This document shows positions 1 through 11,297 of a DNA stretch of 64,000 nucleotides, piece after piece. Numbering within the stretch: position 1 is the first letter of the stretch; every line of letters begins with the position of its first letter. The translations under genes and the position numbers were made by a program. The notes under the pieces are model-generated. The model was given only the letters and a program-made list of their open reading frames with translations, was not told where the DNA came from and did no database searches. The DNA comes from Ianthella basta (taxonomy: Eukaryota; Porifera; Demospongiae; Verongiida; Ianthellidae), in the NCBI GenBank assembly GCA_964019415.1, contig OZ025877.1:5735742-5799741 (forward strand), read 5' to 3'.

Positions 1-3000
1 TGGCAGTAGGAAAAGGATACACGCTTGCCAAATTCGAAGGTACCTCCTCAGTTTTGCTCTCAAGTTCATAGCTGCAATCAACTGTTGCAACTGCCTCAAT
101 TCAGCTACACGCTGGAGTCTCTGGTACCACACAACGAAGGACTTGACCAGAACAGCATTTTGGTAATGGCTTACAGCAACAACTGAAAGTGAAATGCAAG
201 CCACTTGTAAATCCATAGTTCAGTTTATTACAAGCAGAACAATTACTACCATTCATTCTGCCCTGTTCCTTTTCAGCTTTTATGTACATCTTCCATCTCT
301 TCATGGCTATGGTCAGCAACTTTAGATGGTAAAATTGAACAGCCAGTGTGTGTCGTTCCCTCTCCAAGGCATGCTGATTCTGAGTCTTTCTCCATTTTAA
401 CCACACCTAAAGAAGGCAGTCAGTGCCACACTAAAAATACACAAGTGAACAATGACTGTGTGCGACAAAGACAGACGGAGGTAAGGAACAGGCTATATAA
501 TGGAAGGCTAAACTATGTAGTAAGGACACTGCAGCATCATGCATGGCAGCTGTGAGTCAGGACACATCATACACATTTAGACATAGACTAAGCACCCATG
601 TGATAAGTTTGTCTCTCATTGCATTCAAGGATACAAATATTAGGTTGGCATTCACATGCAGTGAATAATGGCATGCCAATATTAAGACACAGCAACACAG
701 CTCAGAATGTGCAAGCTTACCTCTGCCATCAGTCTTTTCCTTCCTTTCTGTTCAACATGCATTTGAAGGCTGCACCTGAGTGCTTTCAACCTGTGTTCAG
801 CCATCCATGTTTGCCAAGCCATCCTAACAAACATACAAAGTATCCACAGCAAATAAACATCCTGTGCTCACTCAGTGGTTAGCAATGATCATATTAGCAA
901 GCAACACACACTTGGCTTGACAGAGAGGCATAAGAATGTTCTGCTGACTTCTGGCTATAGTGTGTATACATCAATTTGCACTGTAGTACAATACCCACAG
1001 GTGCTTTCACCTACATGATACATACAGTAAAGTCTTCAAACTGTACCTTAATCTGCTGCGATTCCCCAGTTCCAATGCTTTCTGTTTGATATCTCTCTTG
1101 GCCTGAGTTATTTGAACAAAGACTACCCACGCATTGAAAACTTTTGCTTGCAATCTCATTAGCACTGCCCTTCGCAATGTGGCTACCCTGGCTTTCAAAT
1201 CCTTCTTCATCTCCACAAACTGCTTCCAAGCACCCCAATACTTGGAGAACAATTGATACCTTCAGACAATGTTAAGATGAATTCATTAAACAGCAACATT
1301 TTACATACAGTACAGTAAGTACAGTAACCATAATTGTTGAAATTTCGTTGTGCAGAATTTTTTGTGGTTGCCTCCATCCATGAAAATTATACACATGAAC
1401 AATTATGTACAAAGAATATGGCAGTAACAAATATAATATACGTCCAATAGTATAATGTGTGACAATGACGGTCTGCACCAGAATTCAGCATTTGTGTTGG
1501 CAGGAGCTGGGAGAGACGGCTCTTCTGAGGTGCATACAGGGTAAATAAGGTCTTCCAGATCCATTTTTCTCGCAAGCATCTGCCATACTACCTTCGTAGC
1601 CATTGCAGAAGCAAACATGGAGGTCCGCACTGCACACAGTGCAAAACAGAAGCGCAGACCTTACCAGCACTGCAGCACTATCTCTATGATTGGAGCACAA
1701 ATAGGCAAGAATTCCGCTTCCATGGCAGCATGGCTGCAGCAGCACACTTCTTCTCCGAGGAGCTGAATCAATGGGTCAGCAAGGCTACAGTGTGTTCGAT
1801 CAGGATGGCATACTTCAGAGAATGACTTGGAAAAGTGTGCTATATGTAATCTGCTTTGTTTCAAAGATTTACACAGTAATAATTTTCATGGGGTCTAAAT
1901 TTTGTGGGTTGCCCAGACCATGAAATATTGCCACACACAAATATCAGTGATTACACTACATGCAAATACATGCGTCTATGGAGCATTAACAATTGTAGCT
2001 TCAACAAGCAAACTATACACTATATAACAGTACAGCATTGTTTCTTAATTCAACCAAATAAACTCTACAACTGAAGATAAAATATTTGCTTGTGATCCTA
2101 CAACTGCTTCACAGTAAAATGTTGTTTTACAATACAATAGGAAATGAAGATCCCATTAATGTAGCATAGTACGCATTTTACATATTGTGAAGCCAAGCCT
2201 GGGCTACCATTGACTTGCTAGGACACACAGTGACCATCATACCCGTGACTGGCCATCATGTACCTTTGGTGGCTAGAGCCCAGCACAAATGCTTAGTCAA
2301 AATGCAACATTAAATGTATGCCCCCTAGTAGCATGCACCCGTTTACTAGGCATTACCTGTTGTGACAGTCAGCTCGTACGTTGAGCTTCCATTCAATTCT
2401 GCTCTGCCAGTAAACACTGTACCATTTGTCGAAGTATCTTCTCTGCACTTTCTTCAGTAAAACCCCTCTGAAATTAGAAAGGGTTACAGTTCATACTACT
2501 CCTAAACCACGTACTGCAGAAAAAATACACACACACATACATACATACGTACATATGTACATGCATACGTACCTAGCTTTAGAAGGAGAAATTCGGCCAA
2601 ACACCTTTTGAATCCAGATAGCGCTGAACTTGTGAACCAACACGCTGTGGAAGTAAGGCAAAATCACATCATCACAGATGATCTATTCCTAACAGAGAGT
2701 TATACGACTTGTATAAAAACAGATGAAGGAGTGCCGATTTGGTCATGCCCAAGTACACATACGGGGTCCTCACATGCTTTGGAAACCTATTAGCACTAAA
2801 AATGAATATTCAAAGCAATTGGATGTTACAGTAGGCAATACAATGTGCGCTAGCTTTCGTCATTATCATCAACACTACAGGTGAAAGTTGGAGGGTGTCA
2901 GGATGAATGGGTTAGAGCAGTCAGTCTCAGCAGTGAAGTGTAACTTGGGAAAAGACATAATGTACAAAACACGAAAAGCTATACCCTGTGCCTGGCAGGT

Positions 3001-5216
3001 GGCCAGTGCCCCCATACTCAACAACTGACGTTATAACAAAACACAAACTCAGTGAATCATCATTCTCTCTGGAGCACTACTAATATACTTAACACTGGAA
3101 CAGGGACATGGCTTAGGCTAGAACTTGGGACATCCCATAATCACCCAGGTCTTGAAATTTTGTGCCTTTAGCTCCAGGCCAACAGGAAGCAGATTTTCAG
3201 TAGCATCACCCTCTGACAACAACAAACAGATTTACTGACTGATTTGCCATATGTATTTACGTTATACATACGTACGTACATGCAGTACTGTGCATGTTGT
3301 AGGTGTTTGGATGAGCAGCCTTCTGGCCAATATAAAGGCCTCCCACATTAGATAACATTCCAAACCAAACCAAGCAGCTATTACACCAAGAGATACAAAG
3401 CTGAGCTTGACTGATGATTAGAGTCACATACGCACAAATAGGTTGCATAGTTTGTGAGATTGAGATGGATATCATTAATAGACTAACATCAGCAAGGCTC
3501 TCAATTAAATTGCCATTGGCCATGACAGGTGCAAATAGCCTTCTGACTCTTCCCTATCACATATGTTCAGCCTATGTTGCTCAAACATTCTATGTTTAAA
3601 TAGGACAATGTGGACACTTTTACCTAATAATTACCTTTTCTGAAGGTTCTTCGAGTTCAAGTCAGCACCAGCTATTGTAGACTCATGAGGGCACTTCTTA
3701 GGGGATCCTGCATCTGTCTGATCACTCACTCGCTTCTCTGCAACAACAGAAACATTTTTCCTTCCAGTACCTTTAGCTGATTAAAGAGAACCAAAACTTT
3801 CTTCAACACAGGCCAAGTCTTAACTCTCACTTGCATGTGCAACAGACAAAATCTATCAGACAGTACAGCAGTGCTGTCCATGTGGGGATGGCGGTGGTTG
3901 TTTGTGTGCTGCAATACAAATGAAAGATAGTGCTATTACCACATAGGGCTAACTGGCAATAAAGGCTACCCCCATGAGGAAGTATCTGTTGCATACACTG
4001 CAAGAGTAACCTTACTTCCAAGTGGAAGCACACTCTGACAGAAGACAACCTCAACATTTTCTGTGTTTCGTCTTCTTATTCTACTCTATTCTCTGACAGC
4101 TGTAGCGCACGAATCACAGAAAGTACAAGAAAACACCTACCACAGCATTATGTCACTTTCTACTGGCTGTATTCCTTTGGGTTAGAAACCTCCGTGAGCA
4201 AGTTTCGCAAATGGGGGTTTCGGGCCTTCAGGAGACACTGCTGCGTAAGAGATGCCATTTAAAATGACTCGAAGATTAGTTTGGCTACATTTGTTTGCTT
4301 AGTCCTCCTCCAGACGGAGTTTAACAGTCTCACAACGTTGCAGTATGTGAGTTTGGAGGTATAAAGTGGCCAGGTTTGGCCAAAGTTGGCTTACAGGCCG
4401 TTTTGAAGATCATCCGCAGTCGTGACATTACCAGCCATTACAAAGTACAGCATGGTTCACTTCAGGTTGCCCTTTCATCACTGGGTTAGTGAAGAACATA
4501 GGTGCTAGTTGACACCTTGAGCTCCAGGGTTACAGAAATAGGGTCCAATACCTGCACCAATGTCCTATGGTTGTGGGTTTGCATATAGCTACAGCTTAGC
4601 TTGCTACACACTATTAAAAGTACAGAGACTAGAAATAAATTTTTACAAAAATAGCAAGGATGAAGGGACAGCATAAAGGACAAAAACAAGTAAAGGTTGT
4701 TACACAGTGGAGCATTAACCATCATCCCTACATTCAAGGATGCTACACCCTTGAACGTAGGGGTGATGGTTAATGCTCCACTGTGTAACAGCCTTTACTT
4801 GTTTCTGTCCTTTTTATCAATATGCCATCCCTACATCCTTACTATTCTAGTCAATGCATGAAGGAATGAAACAAGTGCCCATTCGCCGATGATAATTGAG
4901 AATAGGAAGGAGCTGATCTGTATTTGAAATCAAGAGGGATATTTAAATGAATGTCCACTGAGATGGATGATAGCTGACAGAGCTGAACCCAGAACGAACA
5001 GCCAGACTTGGGACCAGGTACACTCCAGCATAGCTGGCCGCACTAGGCTCGTCTGTGGTCAGACTGGCAAAAGACACAATCTTCATGTGGTACTCTGTTC
5101 TCAACATACTAACCTCCCAACTACCAATATCGTGCAGTTACGCACACTTCTAGCAGCTCACCTTGGCGACTCCGGGTAGTTGACTGTAGCCGTTTACCAG
5201 TAACCCGTACGTCCAT
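1..5216 (-). CDS. SFI1/CCDC191-like centrin-binding repeat protein, 5' part
   Basis: Coding exons (minus strand, 5' to 3'): 5162-5216, 3635-3737, 2357-2467, 1047-1259, 721-823, 250-406, 1-104 (runs off the left edge). All junctions are GT-AG and phase-consistent; 846 nt = 282 codons without a stop. The start is the ATG at 5216 (MDVRVTGKRL...), followed by a basic, low-complexity stretch. From exon 3 onward there are repeated helical units with paired tryptophans and basic residues: YFDKWYSVYWQ, YWGAWKQF, VFNAWVVF, MAWQTWM, VWLKWRK, AMKRWKMY, LRRYLRIWQ. This spacing is that of SFI1-type repeats, which form a long helix that binds centrin at centrosomes and basal bodies; CCDC191 has similar repeats. 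The family call rests on the repeat pattern, not on a named domain, and the C-terminal part is outside the window. Intron 1 contains a copy of a hairpin-bearing repeat. TUFM lies 373 bp upstream on the same strand. Confidence 0.7.
3855..4850. repeat. Dispersed ~990-bp repeat, copy A, with terminal hairpin
   Basis: This block, in intron 1 of the SFI1-like gene, is clearly related along its length to 31521-32504. Shared landmarks are the opening TCAGACAG...GTGCTGTC, a GTTTCGTCTTCTTATTC tract, TGACAGC(T/C)GTAGCGCACGAA, and a closing inverted repeat. Arms at about 4628-4740 and 4749-4850 share GTTACACAGTGGAGCATTA in opposite orientations, making a long imperfect hairpin. No transposase or reverse transcriptase reading frame is seen, so it is a non-autonomous element or a duplicated locus of unknown type. 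This copy is the more diverged of the two. Confidence 0.85.
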
Positions 5217-5589
5217 CTTCGATAAGGCAAGACGCACCCGCTTACGGTATTGTCCTTCTGTCCCTTAAGTTTGGGTCATTGCTGGACTGACAGTGTGAAG
5301 CCTAGGCAAAAGTGTGCTGGTAGGCTCCAGCCCCTGTTGGCGCCAGATTTAACGCCTGCTGCGTTTAGACATGTAGCTGACTCCATATGCATCAGTCGTC
5401 AATGGACAACTACCAGCGTTTCGGTAATTCGTGCAGATCAACAGTGCATGATGTGAGCTGCGAAGACGTAGACAAAATGGGCAGTCAACAGTGCGGCAGA
5501 CAGCTCATCACACGCTATAGCCTAACCCCATGCATGCACACAGTTCCACACACGGCACATTGTACATGTGTGGCTGTGGCTCAGAGCAG
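5217..5589. other. Intergenic space, promoter side of SFI1-like gene
   Basis: These 373 bp lie between the TUFM stop (5590) and the SFI1-like start (5216). Both genes are on the minus strand, so this must hold the TUFM 3' end and the promoter and 5' UTR of the SFI1-like gene. It is CpG-containing and has no convincing exon. No TATA box was recognised. Confidence 0.6.
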
Positions 5590-8500
5590 TTATTCAATGA
5601 CGTTCAAGACCACTCCAGTCCCAACCGTCCTACTGCCCTCCCTTAGGGAGAACCGTTGGCCCTCCTCTAGAGGTATGTCACTTCTAAGAGTCAGAGTGAG
5701 CTCAGTGTTGTCTCCAGGCATAACCATTTCCTTTCCTTCTGGTAGCTGGGGAGGGAGAAGGCGAGGAAAGACACAGGGAGGGGAGAGGGAAAGAAGTAAG
5801 GTAGTGAGAGGGAGAGGGGGAGGGGTTGCAGCACACACCCAATGAGGAAGTACACCATTGTCTCACCATCATGTGTGCAGTGACATCAGCTGTCCTAGTA
5901 AAGAGCTGAGGTGCATAGTTGTTGACAAAAGGAGTGTGTCTCCCTCCTTCCTCCTTCTTCAGAATGTACACCTCCAGAGAAAGTAACACACAGTGAATAA
6001 TGTGCAGTATATGCGGACACCTCCCAACACTACACCATACACGCATGCCCGTATTGCCCACATGGAATACAGTATGTCAGCATGACCACCACAAGACGGA
6101 AGTGTACACAGAGTACAGCAGGGTGCTGGTACAATCTAGGGACCCTTCACCTAACCATACACCAACTGCATCCCACAAGTCACCCCTTTCCCTCCATTGC
6201 ACATCATACACTGCCACAATTACCTGGGCCCTGAACTTTGTATGTGACTTGACAGTACCAGGTAGACAGAGCACCATCCCCCGCTTCACATCTTCCCGCT
6301 TGACACCTCTCACCAGTGCCCCCAACTGGTCCCCCGCCTGTCCCTCCTCCAGTGTCTTGTGGAACATCTCCAGTCCTGTAATGACAGTCTTGATCTTGGC
6401 TTTCTCACCCACAAACTCTACCTCCATGCCCTTCTTTACCACGCCTCTCTCCACCCTCCCTGTTACAACAGTACCTCGTCCCGCAATGGAGAACACGTCC
6501 TCCACAGGCAGTAAGAAGGGCTTGTCTAAATCTCTTGGCGGTGTGGGGATCCACTCATCCACTGAGTGGAGGAGGGAGAGTATGGCATCATGGCCCTTCT
6601 CTGGGTTGCGATCCTGCATGGGAGGTGGGAGAGGGGAACAGCAAGGTATATGCAAGGAACAGAAGCATGGGCTGAGATGTTCTGTTTGACAGTTCAGCAG
6701 TGTGTTGGATCCTACAATTATTACCAGCAGCCTTTGGACCAGATCAGCTACATCATCTTCAAAATGTGCCCAGTTATAACACCAATTATTGCCCATTTGT
6801 TCAACATGGCATGGTGCACTGAAACCAGTCCTGCATCACGGCAGGTGGCTACCCTCTCTCAGTGTTACTGCAGATCTGGGTGATACAGAGTATCATATCC
6901 TCCAACATTAGCTTGCTGACCTTAGACCAGACATCAGTGTCTGGAATGTTCACCATATACATTTGAGCTCATCATCTGCTGGGAAACACTGTCTGGCTGG
7001 TGCAGACACCAGTTGTGAGTTGACCCAGGTTCTAACTCAGGAAGGAGCAAATGAGAACGAACAATCTTCATTTGCGGGCAGACCCAGCCTATGGGTACCT
7101 CCTACTGGGTCGGGAGGATAACAGATGTGCCAAATGGGGTATTGTAGCTGTTGTTACAAAGGCTTTGGTTGCCGGACTCACCCCCCAACCCCCAGCACTT
7201 AGTAGACACACCTGCCACCAGGGTGTATCGCAACAATAGTGGTGTGACACATGTGTGAAGGAGGCCTTGGCTTCCAGAACACGAAAGTCTAGTAAATTAT
7301 CTGCTGGAGAGCAAATTTCTAGGATGCTGCAACCACGAAGGAGGCAAAGTACCTACACCGTCTAGAAGCAGTGACAGAGACAGGTATTGCAGTACATTTG
7401 ATTACCAGACAAGTCAGAAGCAGATGTTACCTCAACATTTGAAGCCTGGACTATCTCTTCACTCTCACATATACCATACAGAGTCACAAATTATCAAGCA
7501 CAGGAACAAACATGGCTTCAGTAATGGGGGTCACCAAGCAACAACAGTGGAAGGAAAGGATAACATCATAAAGGCTTGCAGGCTTGCAGCTACATTTGGA
7601 ATGGAAGATACCATGCCACACCTGCTAATCAAACAATGCCTGAGGTGGCTGGGCCACACAGTCCACATGGAGCATCCAGCATGCCTAAGCAGATGCTGTT
7701 TAGCAAGCTAGAAAAGACCAGGACCATGACATGGGACCAAAAGGAGATGGCACGATGTAGCTGTATCAAGGCAGTGGGCAATAATGACAGCCAGTATGAC
7801 CTTGCTTCTGTCACTCATGAACAACAACACCCACACAGTTCTTTTGGAGCAACAGCCATGGACAGATTCACATCTTATCTCTGCAGAGAGAGCTAGGGCT
7901 CAACTCAACTCATTGGGGATACGTCCAGGGCATTCTGCCCTAGGACACCGCCATTACCATTATTTTGGTGGGCAGTTCAAGGCTCGAGGTTCAAGGCATG
8001 CGTGCATGCGTGCGTGTGTGTGCGTGTCTGCGTGTGTATGTACACTTGCCTCCAATGCACACAATGCAGAACCAAAGACAACTGGAGTGTTGTCCCCATC
8101 ATAGCCAAAGTGGTTCAGCCACTCCCTAATCTCAAGCTCAACCTGAGGGATGGGTAAGGGAAGCAGAGGGAGCTAGAGCAGTTTGGTACCAATGCACACT
8201 TACACAGGAACACTCAAGAAGGAGAGGCGAGCCAAGTAACAGGACACAGATCACCAGCTAAAGATGCACATGGTACTGTAGCTATGTATACAGAAACTCG
8301 CAGGACAACAAACTATTGTACGTACATCATATCACAGTGCCTGACCATGGAATCCTATGCCCACACCACTAAGTTACTCCTTTGCACCTACACACTGCAC
8401 TCACTACATCCAGTATCTCCTGATCGTCAATAGAGTCAGTCTTGTTCACAAAGACCACAATCTTCTTCACACCAATCTGGTTGGCCAGCAGGAGGTGTTC

Positions 8501-9839
8501 CTTTGTCTGAGGCATGGTCCCATCTGTTGCCGCCACCACTAAGATCGCACCGTCCATTTGAGAAGTACCAGTAATCATGTTCTTGATGTAGTCAGCATGG
8601 CCAGGGCAGTCTATGTGGGCATAGTGTCGCTTCTCAGTCTCATACTCCACATGTGCAGAGGAAATGGTGATTCCTCGGGCCTTCTCTTCTGGTGCATTGT
8701 CAATGTCAGTGTATGACTTGTATTTGCTCAGTCCACCCTCTGAGAGGACCTTAGTGATGGCAGCTGTGAGAGAGGTCTTGCCGTGGTCTATGTGACCTAT
8801 TGTACCAACACTGACATGAGCCTTCTCCCGAGAAAATGTTTTCTTCTCAAAGCTGTAGCAACGAGCTGTGGTTGGGAAAGGTGCAAAGGAGGAAGGCAAG
8901 TATACACAGCCCAGTGCCTCCCACTGCGAGCACTAACTATACAAATTGTACACTATGTACATTTGTGCATGTCCTGCACAGTGAAAGGGGTGTGCATAAT
9001 CACTGGAAGACCTTGAAATAGAGTAATGTATCAGAATTTCAGATCCTTTGCTCTCAGCAAGCATTCTAGACACAGAGCAGGAATTGATGCTCTTCGGCTG
9101 TAGGGCAGCTAGGTGAATGGCACCCCTCTAAGCTCATGTCCCCCCCACTCCCTTAACTGGCATGGCTCGTATCAAGTCCACCAATGACCGGTAGTGGAAG
9201 GACTGGTCAATAATTCTAAAATGGCATGTTGGCCCGTGGAGAACAGACGAAGGACATCTCACTCTTCGGCCCCAAGGCAACTAGGTGAATGGCACCTCTC
9301 TAAGAACATGCCTGCCCAGTCCCTCAACTAGCATGGAGCATCTCGAGTCGATTCCCTGCAAGGCGCCAATTTTATGACTGAGCAAACAAACATTAAAATC
9401 TGAGATCCAGTGCATTCTAGTAAGATTAACTAACCGAATATGGGACATGGCAGTTATGTAAACTAAGTGGCTTCAGTGTGGATTAATTTGACAATCACAT
9501 TTTTGCTGGTTTCTGAGAACGAGGAGTCCAAATTCTGACACATTACTCTAGCAAAGTAGCTTTATCGATGGCCAGCTAGCACAAGGCTACTAGCTATTCT
9601 ATCTGCTCATCCACGTGTCCCTAGGCACGTGTACCAAACCGCATCACTGCATAGTACATGCACCCATCATCAGTGACTGCATCCCAGGTACACGTAAAAC
9701 AGAGTGATCCCATCTCTGAGCCTCACTCACACTCACCGCTCAACATGTACCTGCTGTGCGAGGTCACTGCTGCCAGTGGGTGTTGCCTGAAAAGGAGCAG
9801 CGGGGCAGCCCTCCTAGAGAGACCTGAGAATGTTGCCAT
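5590..9839 (-). CDS. TUFM: Mitochondrial translation elongation factor Tu
   Basis: Exons (minus): 9751-9839, 8405-8852, 8050-8142, 6224-6613, 5867-5971, 5590-5745; 1281 nt, 426 aa plus stop. The product delivers aminoacyl-tRNA to the mitochondrial ribosome in a GTP-dependent way. Exon 1 encodes an Arg/Leu-rich mitochondrial presequence ([20 protein letters not shown]). The GTPase domain follows: G1 GHIDHGKT at about 49-56, ARGITI switch region, DCPGHADY, and NKTD. Domains 2 and 3 include [21 protein letters not shown] and [16 protein letters not shown]. Length is close to human TUFM (452 aa). The intron between exons 3 and 4 begins with GCAAGT instead of GT, and the joined reading (CALE|DRNPEKG) matches the family, so this is a genuine GC-AG intron. 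The same intron holds a LINE relic on the opposite strand. An out-of-frame ATGGCG lies just upstream of the chosen start. The call is certain at family level. Confidence 0.97.
7255..7900 (+). mobile_element. Decayed LINE, 3' end of reverse-transcriptase ORF
   Basis: Within TUFM intron 3, on the opposite strand. A conceptual reading around 7636-7800 gives [14 protein letters not shown], then a stretch resembling K(T)[13 protein letters not shown]. This is the LRWLGH-V-RM...GP-K-RW-D pattern typical of the C-terminal end of non-LTR retrotransposon polymerases (RTE/CR1-type). Frames are broken by stops and shifts, and the 5' part is missing, so it is a 5'-truncated dead copy. The clade cannot be assigned from this fragment. 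Confidence 0.7.
9088..9400. repeat. Imperfect tandem duplication, ~172-bp period
   Basis: In TUFM intron 1. The segment starting TCTTCGGCTGTAGGGCAGCT at 9091 recurs as TCTTCGGCCCCAAGGCAACT at 9263, each followed by AGGTGAATGGCACC(C/T)CTCTAAG and then ACTGGCATGG / ACTAGCATGG. The offset is 172 bp. There is no coding potential; it is probably part of a dispersed repeat or satellite-like unit. Confidence 0.75.
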
Positions 9840-11297
9840 AACACACAATAAGCACTTTCACTCAGCGCCATCGTAATGATGTGATGGTACTAGTTGTAAG
9901 TAAAGGCGCGGAAAGCCTACCAGACTTGAAGAGCGATCGCAGATTGGCAGCCATTTTTAGTCCACGCGCAGACTCGGCTGTTGCATCAGATGTCGCGCTC
10001 GTGACGCCTTTGTTAGAGGATCGTCGTCCAAGTCTCTACCCTTGGTCATTGGTGTATCTAGTTGTCGCAAAAATGCACTCTCCCTGTATGCTGCCATAAA
10101 GACTTCAGACTGAAAAGGAGATTGTAGCAGTGGCTCTGTGTTACTGAGCATTTAAATACATAGAAATGACCGCACCAGCTGACATGTGCTTGTGGTTCGC
10201 ATACGTAGCTACACGCCCTGTAACTCACATTGCCATAGCTATCATATAGCCGCTTCCTAGAACTTTGGAGTCTAAGTCAGTTTTCAGTTTTCCTGTGTGC
10301 CATAACACTGACTATTGTACTCTGTTGAGTAATGAGATCAAAGTTAAGGTGAAGCAATGTGTGTGTGCGCGCGCGTGATGTGAGCTTCTCTTAGTATTAT
10401 TCAACTCAATGGGTAGGTGTTGCATGACCATGCACTTTCTAAGACAGTGGTCTACATGCAGGACTACCACAATACCACAATCTGTACCCAGTAGACATGA
10501 CTTGCCAGTGGCGTTTTCGTGAGCTATCACTGCAGTCAGCATGTCCAGGTCTTGTCTAACAGTTACAGTACATATGCATGTGACTGTGTGTGTTTCAAAA
10601 ATATTCTGTACCCTAGCCTGTTGGGTTATTCTGGAACCCATTCCAAATATGAGCCTTCTCTTGTGAAAGGGTACAAACCTGAAGGTTAATACCTTGTGGG
10701 GGCAAAAGTAACTATGATAGCAGTGGCCAACAGTTGCTTGCGGGCCCAAGGATGGGTGGGTGGGGTTTTGCAACTGAGCATATATGTATATACTGCATAA
10801 TTATATACTGAGCCTCAAAGTGCCATTTGACATAAACATATGCATGTATAATTATCATATACGTACGTATAATACCAGATCACATAGTGTTTTGCATGCC
10901 ATTGACTACAGCTAGGTTTTCAAGGTTTTTAAATTGCTTCCCTAGAATCTGTTATGTATTGGAGCCATGCACATTAACAACGCATGCACAGTGCATGGCC
11001 ATGAACAGGCACAGTCTTGCCTCTAACCCCTATAACTACGTAGCTATCAGATATTCTCTATGAACCTGCTATTGCACAATTGCAGGCTGGAGTAGCATGC
11101 ACCCAAGATTAAAACAGATGTACTGGACTATGCCTCACCTGCATGGTAAAACCAAGTATCTATGGTAAGACATTGTTTCAAAATAGTATTATTATACTAT
11201 GCATACTATAGTATTATACTAGAAAACTAACTTGACATATGAATACAATAGCTAAAATATTGTTACTGTAGCTTTACTAAGTTCATTAGTGAAACAC
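9840..11297. other. Intergenic region between TUFM and SKIC2
   Basis: Both flanking genes are on the minus strand, so this holds the TUFM promoter and the SKIC2 3' end. The part next to TUFM (about 9860-10060) is rich in CpG, consistent with a promoter. A minus-strand frame at 9957-10109 behind a good splice acceptor is listed separately. The rest (10160-11290) is AT-rich with TACGTA motifs and no exon that I can support. Confidence 0.6.
9957..10109 (-). CDS. Possible small terminal exon upstream of TUFM, unrecognised
   Basis: Reading on the minus strand, a pyrimidine-rich acceptor (CTCCTTTTCAG) is followed by a 50-codon open frame containing MAAYRESAFLRQLDTPMTKG and ending at TAA (9957-9959). 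It is CpG-rich, unlike the introns around it. A candidate donor after CTATGGCAAT near 10230 would join in phase, but the upstream exon is weak. I do not recognise the product. It may instead be spliced 5' UTR of TUFM, or chance. The opposite strand is also open here. Confidence 0.25.
   Translation of the reverse strand, partial: SEVFMAAYRESAFLRQLDTPMTKGRDLDDDPLTKASRARHLMQQPSLRVD

Noticed and set aside
1403-1864. Two consecutive minus-strand open frames (1661-1864 and 1403-1630) with natural-looking sequence such as EAEFLPICAPIIEIVLQC and MATKVVWQMLARKMDLEDL
   Set aside because: They lie inside an intron of the SFI1-like gene, are separated by a stop, do not fit its reading phase, and match no family I know. 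They may be a relic of a retrocopy.
2590-2800. Minus-strand pieces (PKHVRTPYVYLGMTKS and RVGSQVQRYLDSKG) that look protein-like
   Set aside because: In-frame stops separate them, and the SFI1-like gene joins perfectly in phase without them.
6000-6689. 229-codon plus-strand frame opposite TUFM exon 4
   Set aside because: Shadow of the conserved EF-Tu exon on the other strand.
10312-10773. 153-codon minus-strand open frame between TUFM and SKIC2
   Set aside because: Composition (Cys/His/Thr-rich, low conservation look) and lack of splice context suggest chance; no family resemblance.
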